From: Amorphus coralli DSM 19760 | Lineage (GTDB): Bacteria; Pseudomonadota; Alphaproteobacteria; Rhizobiales; Amorphaceae | Direction: 5' to 3' | NCBI RefSeq assembly: GCF_000374525.1 | Contig: NZ_KB894576.1 | Location: forward strand, 62,001-126,000 | DNA: 64,000 nucleotides | Shown here: piece by piece, positions 41,141-52,905 of the stretch | Layout of the letters: every line of letters begins with the position of its first letter | Position numbering within the stretch: the first letter of the stretch is position 1 | Notes under the pieces: model-generated | Told to the model about the DNA's origin: nothing | Databases searched by the model: none | Seen by the model: only the letters and a program-made list of their open reading frames with translations | Translations under genes and position numbers: made by a program

Positions 41141-42127
41141 TCAGCTCATCACGACATTGGCCGCGGAGTTCGTGAGCTCCTTGCCGAAGCAGCGCTGGTA
41201 GAACTCCGAGACGATCGACTGCTCGGTCTCGTCGCACTTGTTGAGGAAGGTGAGCTGGAAGGCGAAGCCGAGATCGCCGAAGATCTCCGAGTTCTCCGCC
41301 CAGGTCAGCACCGTCCGCGGGCTCATCACCGTCGACAGGTCGCCGTTCATGAAGGCATTGCGGGTGAGATCCGCCAGTCGCACCATCTTCGACACCGTGT
41401 CCCGGCCCTCTTCCGAGCGATAGTGCGGCGACTTGGCGAGGATGATGTCGACCTCGTTGTCGTGCGGCAGGTAGTTCAGCGTGCAGACGATAGACCAGCG
41501 GTCCATCTGGCCCTGATTGATCTGCTGGGTGCCGTGATAGAGGCCCGACGTGTCGCCGAGACCCACCGTGTTCGCCGTGGCGAACAGGCGGAAGGCCGGA
41601 TGCGGCCGGATCACCCGGTTCTGGTCCAGCAGCGTCAGCCGACCCTGAACCTCCAGCACGCGCTGGATCACGAACATCACGTCCGGGCGGCCGGCGTCAT
41701 ATTCGTCGAACACAAGGGCGGTATTGGTCTGCAGCGCCCACGGCAAAATGCCGTCGCGGAACTCCGTCACCTGCTGACCGTCCTTGATGACGATGGCATC
41801 CTTGCCGATCAGGTCGATGCGCGAGATGTGGCTGTCGAGGTTGACGCGCACGCACGGCCAGTTCAGCCGCGCCGCCACCTGCTCGATGTGCGTCGACTTG
41901 CCGGTGCCGTGATAGCCTGTGACTATCACCCGCCGGTTGCGGGCGAACCCCGCCAGGATCGCCAGCGTGGTCGGCTTGTCGAACAGATAATCCGGATCGA
42001 GATCGGGAACGTGCTCGCTCGCTTCGGAGTAGGCGGGAACCTCGAAATCGGCATCGATTCCGAAGAGCTGCCGAACCGACACGTTCATGTCCGGCAGGCC
42101 CGGAGCGTCCATCGTCGCAGTCGTCAT
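41141..42127 (-). CDS. cobS: Cobaltochelatase subunit CobS (AAA+ ATPase)
   Basis: 328 residues. Walker A is [10 protein letters not shown], Walker [11 protein letters not shown], and sensor region [16 protein letters not shown]. It hydrolyses ATP to drive CobN. Two ATGs are adjacent. I chose the second (42125-42127) because GGAGGA ends next to the first; the difference is one residue. It follows the DnaJ-like gene by about 70 bases and precedes cobT, the standard alphaproteobacterial order. Confidence 0.95.
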   Translation of the reverse strand: MTTATMDAPGLPDMNVSVRQLFGIDADFEVPAYSEASEHVPDLDPDYLFDKPTTLAILAGFARNRRVIVTGYHGTGKSTHIEQVAARLNWPCVRVNLDSHISRIDLIGKDAIVIKDGQQVTEFRDGILPWALQTNTALVFDEYDAGRPDVMFVIQRVLEVQGRLTLLDQNRVIRPHPAFRLFATANTVGLGDTSGLYHGTQQINQGQMDRWSIVCTLNYLPHDNEVDIILAKSPHYRSEEGRDTVSKMVRLADLTRNAFMNGDLSTVMSPRTVLTWAENSEIFGDLGFAFQLTFLNKCDETEQSIVSEFYQRCFGKELTNSAANVVMS

Positions 42128-42197
42128 CATTCCTCCATCGCGCGCGACACTCGCACGCCGAGGCCCCCGGACGATCCCCGTCCGGGCAGGCAATCGG

Positions 42198-42827
42198 TCA
42201 ACAATAGCCAGAGCGCCTTAGCACCGTATAGGCCTGTATGATACTTCGCAGCCGCTCTTCCGAGCCCCGGTCGCCATGATTGGCGTCGGGATGGTGGCGC
42301 TTCACGAGGGTCTTGTACTGCGTCTTGATATCGTCCCGGGAGGCGTTCTCCTCAAGGCCGAGCGTCTCCAGCGCCCGGCGTTCCGGCCCCAGAAGCGGCC
42401 GCCGCGGCGCTTTGTCGCCCGCGGGCGTTTCCCGCCGCGAGCCCCCGAACATGTTGAACGGATCCTCGTAGACGCCGGCGCTCCAGGCCGTGCGCGCACC
42501 GGTCGCACCCGCCGGCTTCGTCCGCTTCTCGGCCCAGGCGTTCACGCCCATCTTCCGCGTCTCGCGGTGGCCGATGATGGCGTCCTTCTGGAAGGCCGCC
42601 ACGGCGTCGTCGCTCATCCCGTCGAAATAGTTGTAGCTCTTGTTGTAGGCGCGCACGTGCTCCAGGCACAGAAGCAGGTACTGCCCCTCGCGGCCGCGGC
42701 CCATCGGCGCCTTGTAGAGACCCGTGTTCTCGCAGCCCTCGTGGGCGCACCTCGGCTGTTCGGGCGCCGCGTCTTCGGCGCCGCGCTTGATCCGGATGCG
42801 GTCGAAATGTTTCGAGTCGAACTTCAT
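42198..42827 (-). CDS. J-domain protein upstream of cobS
   Basis: 209 residues. The N-terminus has a small cysteine/histidine cluster ([11 protein letters not shown]...[22 protein letters not shown]). The C-terminal 60 residues are a J domain with HPD in [12 protein letters not shown]. It is probably a co-chaperone for an Hsp70. The conserved location next to cobST suggests help with chelatase assembly, which is inference. Confidence 0.88.
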   Translation of the reverse strand: MKFDSKHFDRIRIKRGAEDAAPEQPRCAHEGCENTGLYKAPMGRGREGQYLLLCLEHVRAYNKSYNYFDGMSDDAVAAFQKDAIIGHRETRKMGVNAWAEKRTKPAGATGARTAWSAGVYEDPFNMFGGSRRETPAGDKAPRRPLLGPERRALETLGLEENASRDDIKTQYKTLVKRHHPDANHGDRGSEERLRSIIQAYTVLRRSGYC

Positions 42828-43091
42828 TGCGCCGGCATTATGGGGGGGCGGTCTGGAGCGAACAACTCTTGACGGGAGCGGAAGATCGGTTCGCGACCGG
42901 GATTTTCGGAAGCCACGGGGAGGCCGCGCGGCACCGGGGCCGAAGCCGCCCTCCGCGCGTCGGCTTTAGATGGATCGTGTGACGGCAAAGTCCAGTAAAT
43001 TCGCCCGGGAGCGCGCCCCCGGCTACCCATCGCCGCACGAGTGTGCTTTTAGAGCAGCCATATCCCTTTCCCAAGACCCTGAGGATCAGAC

Positions 43092-44312
<1,221 letters not shown>

Positions 44313-44324
44313 GCAATCGCAGGA

Positions 44325-44360
44325 AAAGTGGGAACCGGTTTTCCGTCCGCGATTGCGACT
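44325..44360 (+). repeat. Rhizobiales-type AAAAGTGGGAACCGG intergenic element
   Basis: AATCGCAGGAAAAGTGGGAA followed by CCGGTTTTCCG and GCGATTGCG. A related inverted form (GGAAAGCCGGTTCCCGCTTTTCC) lies at about 6829-6851 behind the HxlR gene. Such GGAAAA/TTTTCC elements are frequent between genes in Hyphomicrobiales. They may act as terminators or exported-RNA hairpins. Confidence 0.55.
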
Positions 44361-44371
44361 TAAGGAATCCG

Positions 44372-44600
44372 CTCACGCCGAGCTCGCTTCCGCTCGCCGG
44401 CTCCGCGAGGGCGGCCTGAGGTTTCTTCGTCGCAATTCCGGACGCAAAACCGCAAGAGCATTTTTGCTGGAATTGCTCGGCCGGCGCGCAGTCGCGCGCT
44501 GGCGGGGGCGGGCCGGACAGGCCTGAGTTTGGTTTGCGGGCGCCTGCCCCAACTTCCGCTCCTTCCCGCGAAGGCGGGAATCCAGGGCCGCGGACCGCCG
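44372..44600 (+). repeat. Composite intergenic repeat, copy 2
   Basis: Block A at 44372-44421 (CTCACGCCGAGCTCGC, CGGCTCCGCGAGGGCGGCCT) and block B at 44480-44590 (GTCGCGCGCTGGCGGGGG, GGACAGGCCTGAGTTTGGTT, CCTTCCCGCGAAGGCGGGAA). About 58 unrelated bases separate the blocks. It is on the same strand as copies 1 and 3. Confidence 0.75.
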
Positions 44601-44609
44601 CCTCTCTTT

Positions 44610-44815
44610 TTCCCTCACGCCGGGCTCGCTCGATTTTTGACCGCTCACGCCGAACTCGCGTTGCTCGTCGGCTCCGCGAGGGCGGCCTCCGGCCGGCGCG
44701 CCGTCGCGCGCTGGTGGGAGCGGTCCGGACAGGCCTGAGTTTGGTTCGCCAGCACCCACCCCAACCTCCGCTCATTCCCGCGAAGGCGGGAATCCAGGGC
44801 CACGGGCCGACGCAT
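44610..44815 (+). repeat. Composite intergenic repeat, copy 3
   Basis: Block A at about 44626-44690 is joined directly to block B at 44691-44803, giving the most regular copy. The last 75 bases match copy 2 closely (GGACAGGCCTGAGTTTGGTT, then TCATTCCCGCGAAGGCGGGA and ATCCAGGGCC). Copies 2 and 3 are neighbours, so one probably arose by tandem duplication. No gene is supported in the 560-base gap 44313-44872. Confidence 0.75.
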
Positions 44816-44872
44816 CGGAGGTTAAGCGCTCTGGATTCCGGGGTGTGCGGCTCGTCGTTCATCCTCCGGCAT

Positions 44873-45952
44873 TCACGCCCCCAGCGCCGCCGCAATCCTC
44901 GGCACCAGGTCCCGCGCCACCCGTGCGGAGCCGATCAGCGTCGCCGAAGCCGCACCGGTCCAGTCACCGTAGCCCGCCAGCCAGAGGCGCGGTTCGTCCA
45001 CGGAGCGCTGGTCCTCCACCGCGACCCGGCCGGCCTCGTCCACGACGCCCAGCGGCCACAGGTGGTCGAGGGCGGGCCGGAACCCCGTGCACCAGATCAC
45101 CGCGTCGATCGCCTCCGACGTGCCGTCACGCCAGACGACACCGTCACGGGTGAAGCGCGCGAACGGCCGCACCGTCTCCAGTGCGCCGCGATCGCGCGCC
45201 GCCTTCACCGGCGGCACCATGACGATGTCGCCGAAGGTGCCCGATGCCCCGCCGCCGTCGTCCCGCACGCGCGCCGTGGCCCGCTGGAACAGGACATGCC
45301 CGTCCACGTCATCCGGCAGGAAGCCGGGCGGCCGCAGCGTCACCCAGGTGGAGCGGGCATGCGCGTCCAGCTCGGCGTGGATCTGCGCGCCGGAATTGCC
45401 GCCGCCGACCACCAGCACCCGCTTGCCGGCGAACGGCTCCGGACCCCGATAGTGCGCGGAATGAAGTTGCGTCCCGTCGAAGCGCTCGCGTCCCTCGTAG
45501 TCCGGGATGACCGGCGCGCTCCAGGTGCCGGTGGCGCTCACCACCGCGCGGGCGTGGCGCGCGCTTCCGTCGGCAAGCCGTAGCCGCAAGCGATCGCCGG
45601 CCCGTTCCACCGCGTCCACCCGGGCGGGACGTTCCACCGGCAGGTCGTAGCGCGCCTCGTAGCGGGTCAGGTAGTCGATCACCTCGTCGCGGGTGGGAAA
45701 GCCGTCGCTGCCGCTCGGCGGCATCTGCCAGCCCGGCAGCGAGCTGTAGCCGGCCGGCGAGAACAGGCGCAGCGAGTCCCAGCCGTGCAGCCAGGCGCCG
45801 CCCGGCACCTCCTCGGCATCGAGAATGACGAAGCGCAGGCCGGTGCGGCGCAGATAATAGCCGATCGCGAGCCCCGCCTGGCCGCCGCCTATGATGGCGA
45901 CGTCCGGATCCGCGGCTCTGGCGTCGGAAATGTCGATGTCTGGGAGGGTCAC
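44873..45952 (-). CDS. Flavin-containing monooxygenase-like NAD(P)/FAD oxidoreductase (CzcO family)
   Basis: 359 residues. The FAD motif is [15 protein letters not shown] (about 21-35), the NADPH motif [14 protein letters not shown] (near 179), and late [11 protein letters not shown]. The arrangement is that of class B monooxygenases and ArsO/CzcO-like flavoproteins. The substrate is unknown. There are no arsenic or metal-resistance genes nearby. Confidence 0.87.
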   Translation of the reverse strand: MTLPDIDISDARAADPDVAIIGGGQAGLAIGYYLRRTGLRFVILDAEEVPGGAWLHGWDSLRLFSPAGYSSLPGWQMPPSGSDGFPTRDEVIDYLTRYEARYDLPVERPARVDAVERAGDRLRLRLADGSARHARAVVSATGTWSAPVIPDYEGRERFDGTQLHSAHYRGPEPFAGKRVLVVGGGNSGAQIHAELDAHARSTWVTLRPPGFLPDDVDGHVLFQRATARVRDDGGGASGTFGDIVMVPPVKAARDRGALETVRPFARFTRDGVVWRDGTSEAIDAVIWCTGFRPALDHLWPLGVVDEAGRVAVEDQRSVDEPRLWLAGYGDWTGAASATLIGSARVARDLVPRIAAALGA

Positions 45953-46065
45953 GGACGGGAGAGCCTGTTCGGGCGTTGCGGAGGGACCGCACTGTGGTGC
46001 GATCGCTCCGCCCCGTCTACAGGCCCGTCTTGGCGCCCGGATGAAGGCGCCGTCCGTGCGATCCC

Positions 46066-46845
46066 TTAGCGGATCGTTTCGTTCAGGAAGCCGAGGAGCG
46101 CCTGCCAGGATTTCCGGTCGGCGACCGCGTCATACTGCGAAGTGTCGCCCTTGGCCGACCATTCGGTGAAGGAATGGCGGGCACCCGAATAGAGCTGCAC
46201 CTCGAAGTCGACGTCGGCCTCGTCCATCGCAGCGACGAGAGCGGCGACCTGCGACATCGGCGCGGCGGGATCGGCCGAACCGTGCAGGATCAGGATCGGC
46301 GCGTCGACCTCGCTGTAGTCCTGCCCTTCCGGCGTGCCGAGGCCGCCGTGGAAGCTCACGAAGCCCTCGACCTCGGCGCCGGCGCGCGCCATCTCCAGAG
46401 CCGCCGCACCGCCGAAGCAGTAGCCGATCACCGCCACATCGTCGTCGCTGACACCGTCCTGGTCTTCCGCGGCGTCCAGGCCGCCCATCAGCCGCTGGCG
46501 GAAGGTTTCGCGATCCTGGTACATCTTGCCCGATTCGGCCTTCTTGCCGTCGAGCGTGGTCGGGCGGACGCCCTTGCCGTAGACATCGACGGCGAACGCG
46601 GCATAGCCCATTTCGGCCAGCATTTCCGCGCGACGCTTCTCGTAGTCGGTCAGGCCATCCCAGTCGTGCACGATGATGACCAGCGGCTGGTCGTCGCCGG
46701 CCGCATCGTTGATGGCGAAATAGCCCTCGAACGTGTCGCCGCCGATGGTGTACTCGACCGGCTTTGTCACGATGTCGGCAAAGGCCGGGGCGGTGAAGCC
46801 GGCGAGCGCCAGCGTGGCGGCAGCAAGAGTGAGCGGTCTGGTCAT
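46066..46845 (-). CDS. Dienelactone hydrolase family protein, exported
   Basis: 259 residues from the ATG at 46843-46845, behind GGAGG. A signal peptide (residues 1-23, ending AFA-DI) exports the enzyme. The alpha/beta hydrolase core has the nucleophile cysteine in [10 protein letters not shown], aspartate in HGSADPAAP and histidine in ARHSFTEW, the Cys-Asp-His triad of DLH. Periplasmic members of this type have unclear substrates. It is a single gene. Confidence 0.9.
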   Translation of the reverse strand: MTRPLTLAAATLALAGFTAPAFADIVTKPVEYTIGGDTFEGYFAINDAAGDDQPLVIIVHDWDGLTDYEKRRAEMLAEMGYAAFAVDVYGKGVRPTTLDGKKAESGKMYQDRETFRQRLMGGLDAAEDQDGVSDDDVAVIGYCFGGAAALEMARAGAEVEGFVSFHGGLGTPEGQDYSEVDAPILILHGSADPAAPMSQVAALVAAMDEADVDFEVQLYSGARHSFTEWSAKGDTSQYDAVADRKSWQALLGFLNETIR

Positions 46846-46966
46846 GGGGTTCGCCTCCCGTTCGAACATGAGGATCGGACCGGCCGGGGCCGGCTCATTT
46901 CCAATCATAGGGCAGCAAAGCGACACGACCATGCCGGCCCCCGCACCGGAGGCAGGACGGCGGTGG

Positions 46967-48457
46967 TCAGTCGGCGACGACCTTGACCAGCTGGCCTGGC
47001 GCCAGCTGGTTGCGCTCCTCGATGCCGTTCAGGACCATGAACAGCGCCTCCCGCTCCACCGGGCTGACGCCCTGCATCTGGGCGGCGAGGCTCTCGATGG
47101 TGTCCGTCGGCTGCACCGTGGCGGTGCGGATGCGCAGCGGCTTCAGGTTGGTCCGTTCCGCCCGGGTCAGCCGCTGGAACGAGGAGAAGGTCTCCTCGAA
47201 GGCGGTGTCGAAGCGGCCGGACGGACGCGACGTGGCGAAGATGAAGCGGTAGACGCGCGACCCGGCCGAGACCACGCCGACGCGGAACGACCAGCCTTCC
47301 GCGATCGCCGATGCGCTGGCGGCGGTAAGGCCGTTGACGGTCTCCTCGCGGACGCTCTCCTCGATCAGCCCCTTCACCCAGCCCGAGCGCAGATAGTCGG
47401 CGAGCGACATGCCCTCCGGCAGGTCGACCCCGTCAAAGCGCAGCGCGGTGCGGTCGCCGTCGGTGGCCAGCACCGCCTCCGGCGTGTTCTTGAGCACGAA
47501 CCCGTCCGGCACGGTGAAGCCGATGCCCAGTCCGGCGTGCAGATATTGCTGGCCGCGCACGTAGCCCTCGCGCGGATCGTCGCCGTAGAGCATCCCGTCG
47601 AGGCTCTTCAGGTAGGCGTCGCGCTCCTGTTCGCCGATGCCCGGCGCGCCGAACTGGCGGGCGGAGCGCTTGGCGATCTCGATGCGCGACGGCGTGGCCG
47701 GGTGCGACGACAGGAAGTCGAGGCCCTCGCGGCTGGACGAGGCGCTCTGCAGCGCGGCGTAGCGGCGCATGGATTCCAGGAAGCGCGACGCGGCGAACGG
47801 GTCGAAGCCGGCGGCGGCGAGCGTGCGCACGCCCACCGTGTCGGCCTCCAGCTCCTGCTCCTGGCTGAAGCGGGCGAGCGACAGCTGCGTCGTCTCGCGG
47901 GCCTGCTCCTGTGCCGCCGCGTTGTTGACCATGTTCGACACCACCCGGTTCGCCACGGCGATCGCCTGGGCCCGGCGCTGGCGGGCGACGGCATGCTGAG
48001 CCGTGACGTGCGCCATCTCGTGGGCGACCACGGCGGCCAGCTCCGAGCGGTCGTTGGCGAGCGCCAGCAGGCCGCGGGTGATGTAGAGGTGGCCGGTGGG
48101 CAGGGCGAAGGCGTTGATCGCCGGCGAATTCAGGATGGTGATGCGGTAGGACCGACTCGGATCGTCGGAGGCGGCCACCAGCCGGCCGACCACGCGCGCC
48201 ACGGAGCGCTCCACCTGCGGATCGGAATAGACGCCGCCATAGGCGTCGATCAGGCGCTGATGCTCGCGGGTTTCCGCGGTGGGCGTCGTCGGAGCGCCGC
48301 CGGCGGAGATGGCCGACACCGGCGAGGACGACGTGATGATCGGCTCGCCCGCCGGCGTCAGCACGCACGCCGACAGCACGCCGGCCAGGCACGCGGCCAG
48401 AAGCGCGCGTCCGGCGGATGCGGTGCGGGCAATCGCTCTCACGGGTGCCATGGCCAT
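46967..48457 (-). CDS. M48 family zinc metalloprotease, predicted lipoprotein
   Basis: 496 residues. The lipobox is near residue 28 (LAGVLSAC), so the protein is probably anchored in the outer membrane or periplasm. The zinc site is VVAHEMAHVTAQH (HExxH), with a third ligand in QELEADTVGVRTLAAAG. The C-terminal 190 residues resemble a BepA-like add-on and end in a LysM-like segment (TIESLAAQMQG...ERNQLAPGQLVKVV). It is likely involved in envelope quality control. ATG at 48457 or two codons later. It follows the nuclease gene by 5 bases. Confidence 0.89.
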   Translation of the reverse strand: MAMAPVRAIARTASAGRALLAACLAGVLSACVLTPAGEPIITSSSPVSAISAGGAPTTPTAETREHQRLIDAYGGVYSDPQVERSVARVVGRLVAASDDPSRSYRITILNSPAINAFALPTGHLYITRGLLALANDRSELAAVVAHEMAHVTAQHAVARQRRAQAIAVANRVVSNMVNNAAAQEQARETTQLSLARFSQEQELEADTVGVRTLAAAGFDPFAASRFLESMRRYAALQSASSSREGLDFLSSHPATPSRIEIAKRSARQFGAPGIGEQERDAYLKSLDGMLYGDDPREGYVRGQQYLHAGLGIGFTVPDGFVLKNTPEAVLATDGDRTALRFDGVDLPEGMSLADYLRSGWVKGLIEESVREETVNGLTAASASAIAEGWSFRVGVVSAGSRVYRFIFATSRPSGRFDTAFEETFSSFQRLTRAERTNLKPLRIRTATVQPTDTIESLAAQMQGVSPVEREALFMVLNGIEERNQLAPGQLVKVVAD

Positions 48458-48462
48458 CGGCG

Positions 48463-49314
48463 TCAGTCGTATCCGTCCAGGCGCTCGATCTGTGCGGGTG
48501 TGCGCACGCGGATCAAACCGCCGTTCCACTCTTCCAGATATCCCCTGACCCGGATCCGGTGACCCTCCAGCGCGTCGGGCTGGAGGGCGTCAGGTCCCCA
48601 CGACCTCTGATCGCTTACGGGGATCATCACCGTGAAATCAAGGGACCAGTCGGGTCCGAAGTTCAAAAAGGTGTTCGACCGTGTCTTTCCCACCGACACC
48701 ACCCGCCCCTCCACCAGGGCGACCGATCCGGCGGACCGCGCCAATCTAGGGTCGGCAGCTTGACGAATCCTCAAGACGCCGTCCCAGAGGCCTGCCGCAT
48801 CCGACCGGGCCGCCGCCTCGGCGCGAAGCAGCGCGGCAAGGCAAGGGTCGTCCGACAGTTGCGGCAACACGATGGCATCGCCCGCCCGTGCGACCATAAA
48901 CTGCAGCCACTCCCGCCCATCGGCGGAGAACACGTGCGCCACCATCCGGCCGTAGCGATCGCGCGCCTCCAGCGGGGCAAGCCGCACCGCGCGGCCGGTC
49001 CAGCCCGACAGATGCGCACGCGCCCGCGTCTCGCCCGCCTCCGGCACGTGCAGGCCGGCGAGCCGCACGCGGCGGCCGTCCGCCAGCACCAGCGTGACGC
49101 CGTCCTCCACCGCCGCCACCCGCGCCGGCTGGGTCGTGCGCGGCGCGCACCCGGCCGCGCCGTCCCCGTCGGAGGAGGCCGCCGGTGCCGTCGTCGAGAT
49201 CATCAGGAAAAGGAAGGCCGCGACCGCGGCAGGCAGGCGACCGGAACGGGAGCCGCCGCAAGGCGCTCCCGGACCTGGGACCGGATCAGCGCGTCGGGAC
49301 CGGCTTGTCGCCAC
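48463..49314 (-). CDS. Thermonuclease-like (SNase fold) protein, exported
   Basis: Up to 283 residues. The body has the SNase pattern: VTLVLADGRRVRLAGLHVPE, then DRYGRMVAHVFSADGREWL and a helical AALLRAEAAARSDAAGLW. A long C-terminal extension is OB-like. The hydrophobic segment (AAVAAFLFLMISTTAPA) is a signal or anchor. Start is unclear: a GTG at 49312-49314 overlaps the upstream gene by 29 bases, while an internal ATG would shorten the signal. Catalytic residues are only partly recognisable, so nuclease activity is unproven. Confidence 0.75.
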   Translation of the reverse strand: MATSRSRRADPVPGPGAPCGGSRSGRLPAAVAAFLFLMISTTAPAASSDGDGAAGCAPRTTQPARVAAVEDGVTLVLADGRRVRLAGLHVPEAGETRARAHLSGWTGRAVRLAPLEARDRYGRMVAHVFSADGREWLQFMVARAGDAIVLPQLSDDPCLAALLRAEAAARSDAAGLWDGVLRIRQAADPRLARSAGSVALVEGRVVSVGKTRSNTFLNFGPDWSLDFTVMIPVSDQRSWGPDALQPDALEGHRIRVRGYLEEWNGGLIRVRTPAQIERLDGYD

Positions 49315-50164
49315 GATAGTCGTAGAAGCCGCGCCCGGCCTTGCGGCCCAGCCAGCCTGCCTCGACATATTTCACCAGCAGCGGGCACGGCCGATACTTG
49401 GAATCGGCGAGGCCCTCGTAGAGCACCTGCATGATCGACAGGCAGGTATCGAGGCCGATGAAGTCGGCCAGCTGCAGCGGCCCCATCTTGTGGTTGGCGC
49501 CGAGCCGCATGGCGGTGTCGATCGCCTCGACCGAGCCGACGCCCTCGTAGAGCGTGTAGATCGCCTCGTTGATCATCGGCAGCAGAATGCGGTTGACCAT
49601 GAAGGCGGGGAAATCCTCCGCCACGGCCGCCGTCTTGCCGAGCTTGGCGACGAAGCGCTTGGCCTCGTCAAAGGTCTCGTCCTCGGTGGCGATGCCGCGC
49701 ACCAGCTCCACCAGCTCCATCACCGGCACCGGGTTCATGAAGTGGATGCCGATGAAGCGCTCCGGCCGGTCGGTGGTGGCCGCCAGCCGGGTGATGGAGA
49801 TCGACGAGGTGTTGGTGGCGAGCATGGCCTCCGGCTTCAGCAGCGGGCAGACCTGGGCGAAGATCTTGCGCTTCACCTGCTCGTTTTCGGTGGCCGATTC
49901 GATGATCAGGTCGACGTCGCCAAGCGCGTCGAGATGCTCCGCCGGGTTGATCCGCTCCAGCGCCGTCTTGCGGACGTCGTCCTCGATGCGGCCCGACGAG
50001 ACCTGGCGCGCCATGTTGCCGGTGATCGAGGCGAGGCCGGACTGGATCCGCTCCATGCTCACGTCGTGCAGGAGCACCTCGAACCCGCCGACGGCGCATA
50101 CGTGCGCGATCCCGCTGCCCATCTGGCCTGCGCCGATCACACCAACTTTCTTAATCTCGACCAT
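49286..50164 (-). CDS. 3-hydroxybutyryl-CoA dehydrogenase
   Basis: 292 residues. The NAD motif is GVIGAGQMGSGIAHV (8-22). The active-site region is IHFMNPVPVMELVELVRG with its catalytic histidine. The C-terminal domain has DFPAFMVNRILLPMINEA and GANHKMGPLQLADFIGLD. It oxidises 3-hydroxybutyryl-CoA in butyrate/PHB and fatty-acid metabolism. It follows etfA by 145 bases. Synteny of etfBA with this gene is common in Alphaproteobacteria. Confidence 0.94.
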   Translation of the reverse strand: MVEIKKVGVIGAGQMGSGIAHVCAVGGFEVLLHDVSMERIQSGLASITGNMARQVSSGRIEDDVRKTALERINPAEHLDALGDVDLIIESATENEQVKRKIFAQVCPLLKPEAMLATNTSSISITRLAATTDRPERFIGIHFMNPVPVMELVELVRGIATEDETFDEAKRFVAKLGKTAAVAEDFPAFMVNRILLPMINEAIYTLYEGVGSVEAIDTAMRLGANHKMGPLQLADFIGLDTCLSIMQVLYEGLADSKYRPCPLLVKYVEAGWLGRKAGRGFYDYRGDKPVPTR

Positions 50165-50309
50165 TCTGTCCTCGATCGGTGCCCGGGCACCCCAGCACAT
50201 GGAGTTGGCGCCCGACGGCGCGACTTTGGGTCAATCCCCGGTCCGGCACAAGTCGTGGCGGTCCGGCCGCTCCACTTTGCCGGCCCGCTGTTGCCGATCC
50301 GGCGCAGGC

Positions 50310-51248
50310 CTACTTCTTGTCGAGCTCCGCCTCGAGCTCCGGCAGAACCTGGAACAGGTCGCCCACGAGGCCGTAGTCGGCGACCTGGAAGATCGGCGCG
50401 TCCTCGTCCTTGTTGATCGCCACGATCACGCGGGAATCCTTCATGCCGGCGAGATGCTGGATCGCGCCGGAGATGCCGCAGGCAATGTAGAGGTCCGGCG
50501 CCACGACCTTGCCGGTCTGGCCCACCTGCAGGTCGTTCGGGGCGTAGCCGGCGTCGACAGCGGCGCGCGAGGCGCCGATGGCCGCGCCCAGCTTCTCCGC
50601 GATCGGGGTGATGACCTCCTCGAACTTCTCCGCCGAGCCGAGCGCCCGGCCGCCGGAGACGATGATCTTGGCCGAGGTCAGCTCGGGCCGGTCGGATTCC
50701 GACAGGCTCTCGCCGACGAAGGACGACAGGCCCGGATCGGCGGCCGCCGCCGCGTCCTCCACTGGGGCCGAGCCGCCCTCGCCGGTGGCCTGGAAGGAGG
50801 CGGTGCGGATCGTCATCACCTTCTTGGCGTCGGTGGACTTCACCGTCTGCACGGCGTTGCCGGCATAGATCGGCCGCTTGAAGGTGTCCGGCGCCTCGAC
50901 CGCCATCACCTCGGAGATCTGCATGACGTCGAGAAGCGCGGCGACGCGCGGCATGACGTTCTTGCCCGACGTGGTGGCCGGAGCCACCAGCGCGTCATAG
51001 CCGTCGGCAAGCGACACGATCAGCGCCGCGAGCGGTTCGGCCAGCGGTGCGGCATACCCGTCGGCCTCGGCCACGAGCACCTTGGCCACGCCGTCGAGCT
51101 TGGCCGCCTGGTCGGCGACCGCGCGGCAGTCCTTGCCCGCCACGAGCACGTGGACGTCGCCGCCCAGCTCCTTCGCCGCCGTCAGCGCCTTTGCGGTCTG
51201 TTCGCTCAGGCTCGCATTGTCGTGGGCCGCAACCAGAAGGGTCGTCAT
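50310..51248 (-). CDS. etfA: Electron transfer flavoprotein alpha subunit
   Basis: 312 residues from the ATG at 51246-51248. The C-terminal FAD domain has [36 protein letters not shown] and [23 protein letters not shown]. With EtfB it accepts electrons from acyl-CoA dehydrogenases and passes them to ETF-ubiquinone oxidoreductase. It lies 75 bases behind etfB in the same operon. Confidence 0.97.
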   Translation of the reverse strand: MTTLLVAAHDNASLSEQTAKALTAAKELGGDVHVLVAGKDCRAVADQAAKLDGVAKVLVAEADGYAAPLAEPLAALIVSLADGYDALVAPATTSGKNVMPRVAALLDVMQISEVMAVEAPDTFKRPIYAGNAVQTVKSTDAKKVMTIRTASFQATGEGGSAPVEDAAAAADPGLSSFVGESLSESDRPELTSAKIIVSGGRALGSAEKFEEVITPIAEKLGAAIGASRAAVDAGYAPNDLQVGQTGKVVAPDLYIACGISGAIQHLAGMKDSRVIVAINKDEDAPIFQVADYGLVGDLFQVLPELEAELDKK

Positions 51249-51323
51249 GGTCTTGCTCTTCTCTTCGTTGCCTTGGCCGGCATCGCCCGCCGGCATGCAT
51301 CAGTCGTCGGTGCCGGACGGGCC

Positions 51324-52073
51324 CTAGAGGACGCCCGCCTCGTTGCGGAGCTTGGACACCAGCTCGGCGGCATCCGCCACCTTGACGCCCGCCTGGCGCA
51401 CCGCCGGCTCCTCGGTCTTGAGGATCTCCAGCCGCGGTGCGGGATCGACGCCGTAGTCCTCGACGGTCTTCTCGTCGATGGGCTTCTTCTTCGCCTTCAT
51501 GATGTTCGGCAGCGAGGCATAGCGCGGCTCGTTGAGGCGCAGGTCGGTGGTCACCACCGCCGGCATCGTCACCTTCACCGTCTGCAGGCCGCCATCAACC
51601 TCGCGGGTGACCTCGGCGCTGTCGCCGGAGATCTCCAGCTTCGAGGCGAAGGTCGCCTGCGCCCAGCCGAGAAGGGCGGAGAGCATCTGTCCGGTCTGGT
51701 TGCTGTCGTCGTCGATGGCCTGCTTGCCGAGGATCACCAGGCCCGGCTCCTCGGCCTCGACCACGCCCTTCAGCACCTTGGCCACGGCCAGCGGCTCCAG
51801 CACGGCGTCGGTCTTCACCAGGATGCCGCGGTCGGCGCCCATGGCGAGGCCGGTCCGCAGCGTCTCCTGCGCCTGTTGCGGGCCGATGGAGACCACGACG
51901 ATCTCCGTGGCCGTGCCGGCTTCCTTCAGCCGGATCGCCTCTTCGACGGCGATCTCGTCGAACGGGTTCATCGACATCTTCACGTTGGCCAGCTCGACGC
52001 CGGACCCGTCCGGCTTGACGCGGACCTTCACGTTGTAGTCGACGACGCGCTTAACCGGCACAACGATCTTCAT
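51324..52073 (-). CDS. etfB: Electron transfer flavoprotein beta subunit
   Basis: 249 residues starting [20 protein letters not shown]. The adenine-nucleotide fold shows [19 protein letters not shown] and [18 protein letters not shown]. The C-terminal [12 protein letters not shown] is the recognition-loop region. It binds AMP and docks with dehydrogenases. The start follows a GGGAG-type site. First of the etfBA pair. Confidence 0.97.
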   Translation of the reverse strand: MKIVVPVKRVVDYNVKVRVKPDGSGVELANVKMSMNPFDEIAVEEAIRLKEAGTATEIVVVSIGPQQAQETLRTGLAMGADRGILVKTDAVLEPLAVAKVLKGVVEAEEPGLVILGKQAIDDDSNQTGQMLSALLGWAQATFASKLEISGDSAEVTREVDGGLQTVKVTMPAVVTTDLRLNEPRYASLPNIMKAKKKPIDEKTVEDYGVDPAPRLEILKTEEPAVRQAGVKVADAAELVSKLRNEAGVL

Positions 52074-52275
52074 GAAACCACTCCCGTAATCTCTCCGCGC
52101 CAGGCGCTGGACACGCCGGTTCCGGACCTTCGACACTGCGTCGTCCGGCGCCGAAAAAGCCCACGTTGCCGGAGAGTGGCGGGACCGTACTTGCGGCCGA
52201 AAAGGGTGTCAACGCAGAGACCCGGACGCTGCCCGCTGCAATGCAGCGCGCCCTGCTGCGCCGCCACAACCGCGC

Positions 52276-52845
52276 TCAGCGGGTTGCCCCCGGCACCCAT
52301 AGAACGTCGCGCGAACCGCCTTCGTTCGCGGCCCGGCTGGCCACGAAGAAGAAGTCGGACAGCCGGTTCAGATACTGCATCGCCGCCTCGCCCACCGGCT
52401 CGCGCGCGGCGAGATCGACGGCAAGGCGCTCGGCCCTCCGCGACACGGTGCGGCAGTGGTGCAGATGGGCGGCAAGCGGCGTTCCGCCGGGCAGCACGAA
52501 GGAGCGCAGAGGATCGAGCCCGGCGTTCAGCCGGTCGATGTCACCCTCCAGCCGCTCCACCTGGCTCGGCACGATCCGCAGCGCCTTGTCCTCGTAGGGC
52601 CCGTTGGGCGGGGTCGCCAGGTCGGCGCCGAGATCGAACAGCTCGTTCTGGATGCGCGCCAGCATGGCGTCGATCTCCGGCGCCCGGTCGGAGTGCAGCC
52701 GCGCGAGACCCACCGTCGCGTTGGTCTCGTCCACGGTGCCGTAGGCCTCGATCCTGAGGTCCGACTTGGGCCGCCGCTCGCCGGTGGACAGTGCCGTCGA
52801 GCCGTCGTCGCCGGTGCGGGTGTAGATCTTGTTCAGGACCACCAT
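52276..52845 (-). CDS. Cob(I)alamin adenosyltransferase, PduO type
   Basis: 189 residues. It has the ATP-binding N-terminus IYTRTGDDGSTAL with EAYGTVDETNA, the mid-region FVLPGGTPLAAHLHHCRTVSRRAER and the closing LNRLSDFFFVASR. PduO enzymes form adenosylcobalamin from cob(I)alamin and ATP. It lies 202 bases before etfB and 60 behind the twin-TM gene on the same strand. An ETF-linked reduction of cobalamin is an attractive but unproven idea. Confidence 0.94.
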   Translation of the reverse strand: MVVLNKIYTRTGDDGSTALSTGERRPKSDLRIEAYGTVDETNATVGLARLHSDRAPEIDAMLARIQNELFDLGADLATPPNGPYEDKALRIVPSQVERLEGDIDRLNAGLDPLRSFVLPGGTPLAAHLHHCRTVSRRAERLAVDLAAREPVGEAAMQYLNRLSDFFFVASRAANEGGSRDVLWVPGATR

Positions 52846-52905
52846 GAGGGCGTCTCCGGGTTCTTCGCGCGCGAGCGCGGGCGCGCCTGCTTGATGAGAG
52901 AGGCG

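Noticed and set aside
39060-42197. Cobalamin riboswitch near cobS/cobT
   Set aside because: No B12-box-like sequence or recognisable fold was seen in the short gaps. Nothing similar was seen before the adenosyltransferase.
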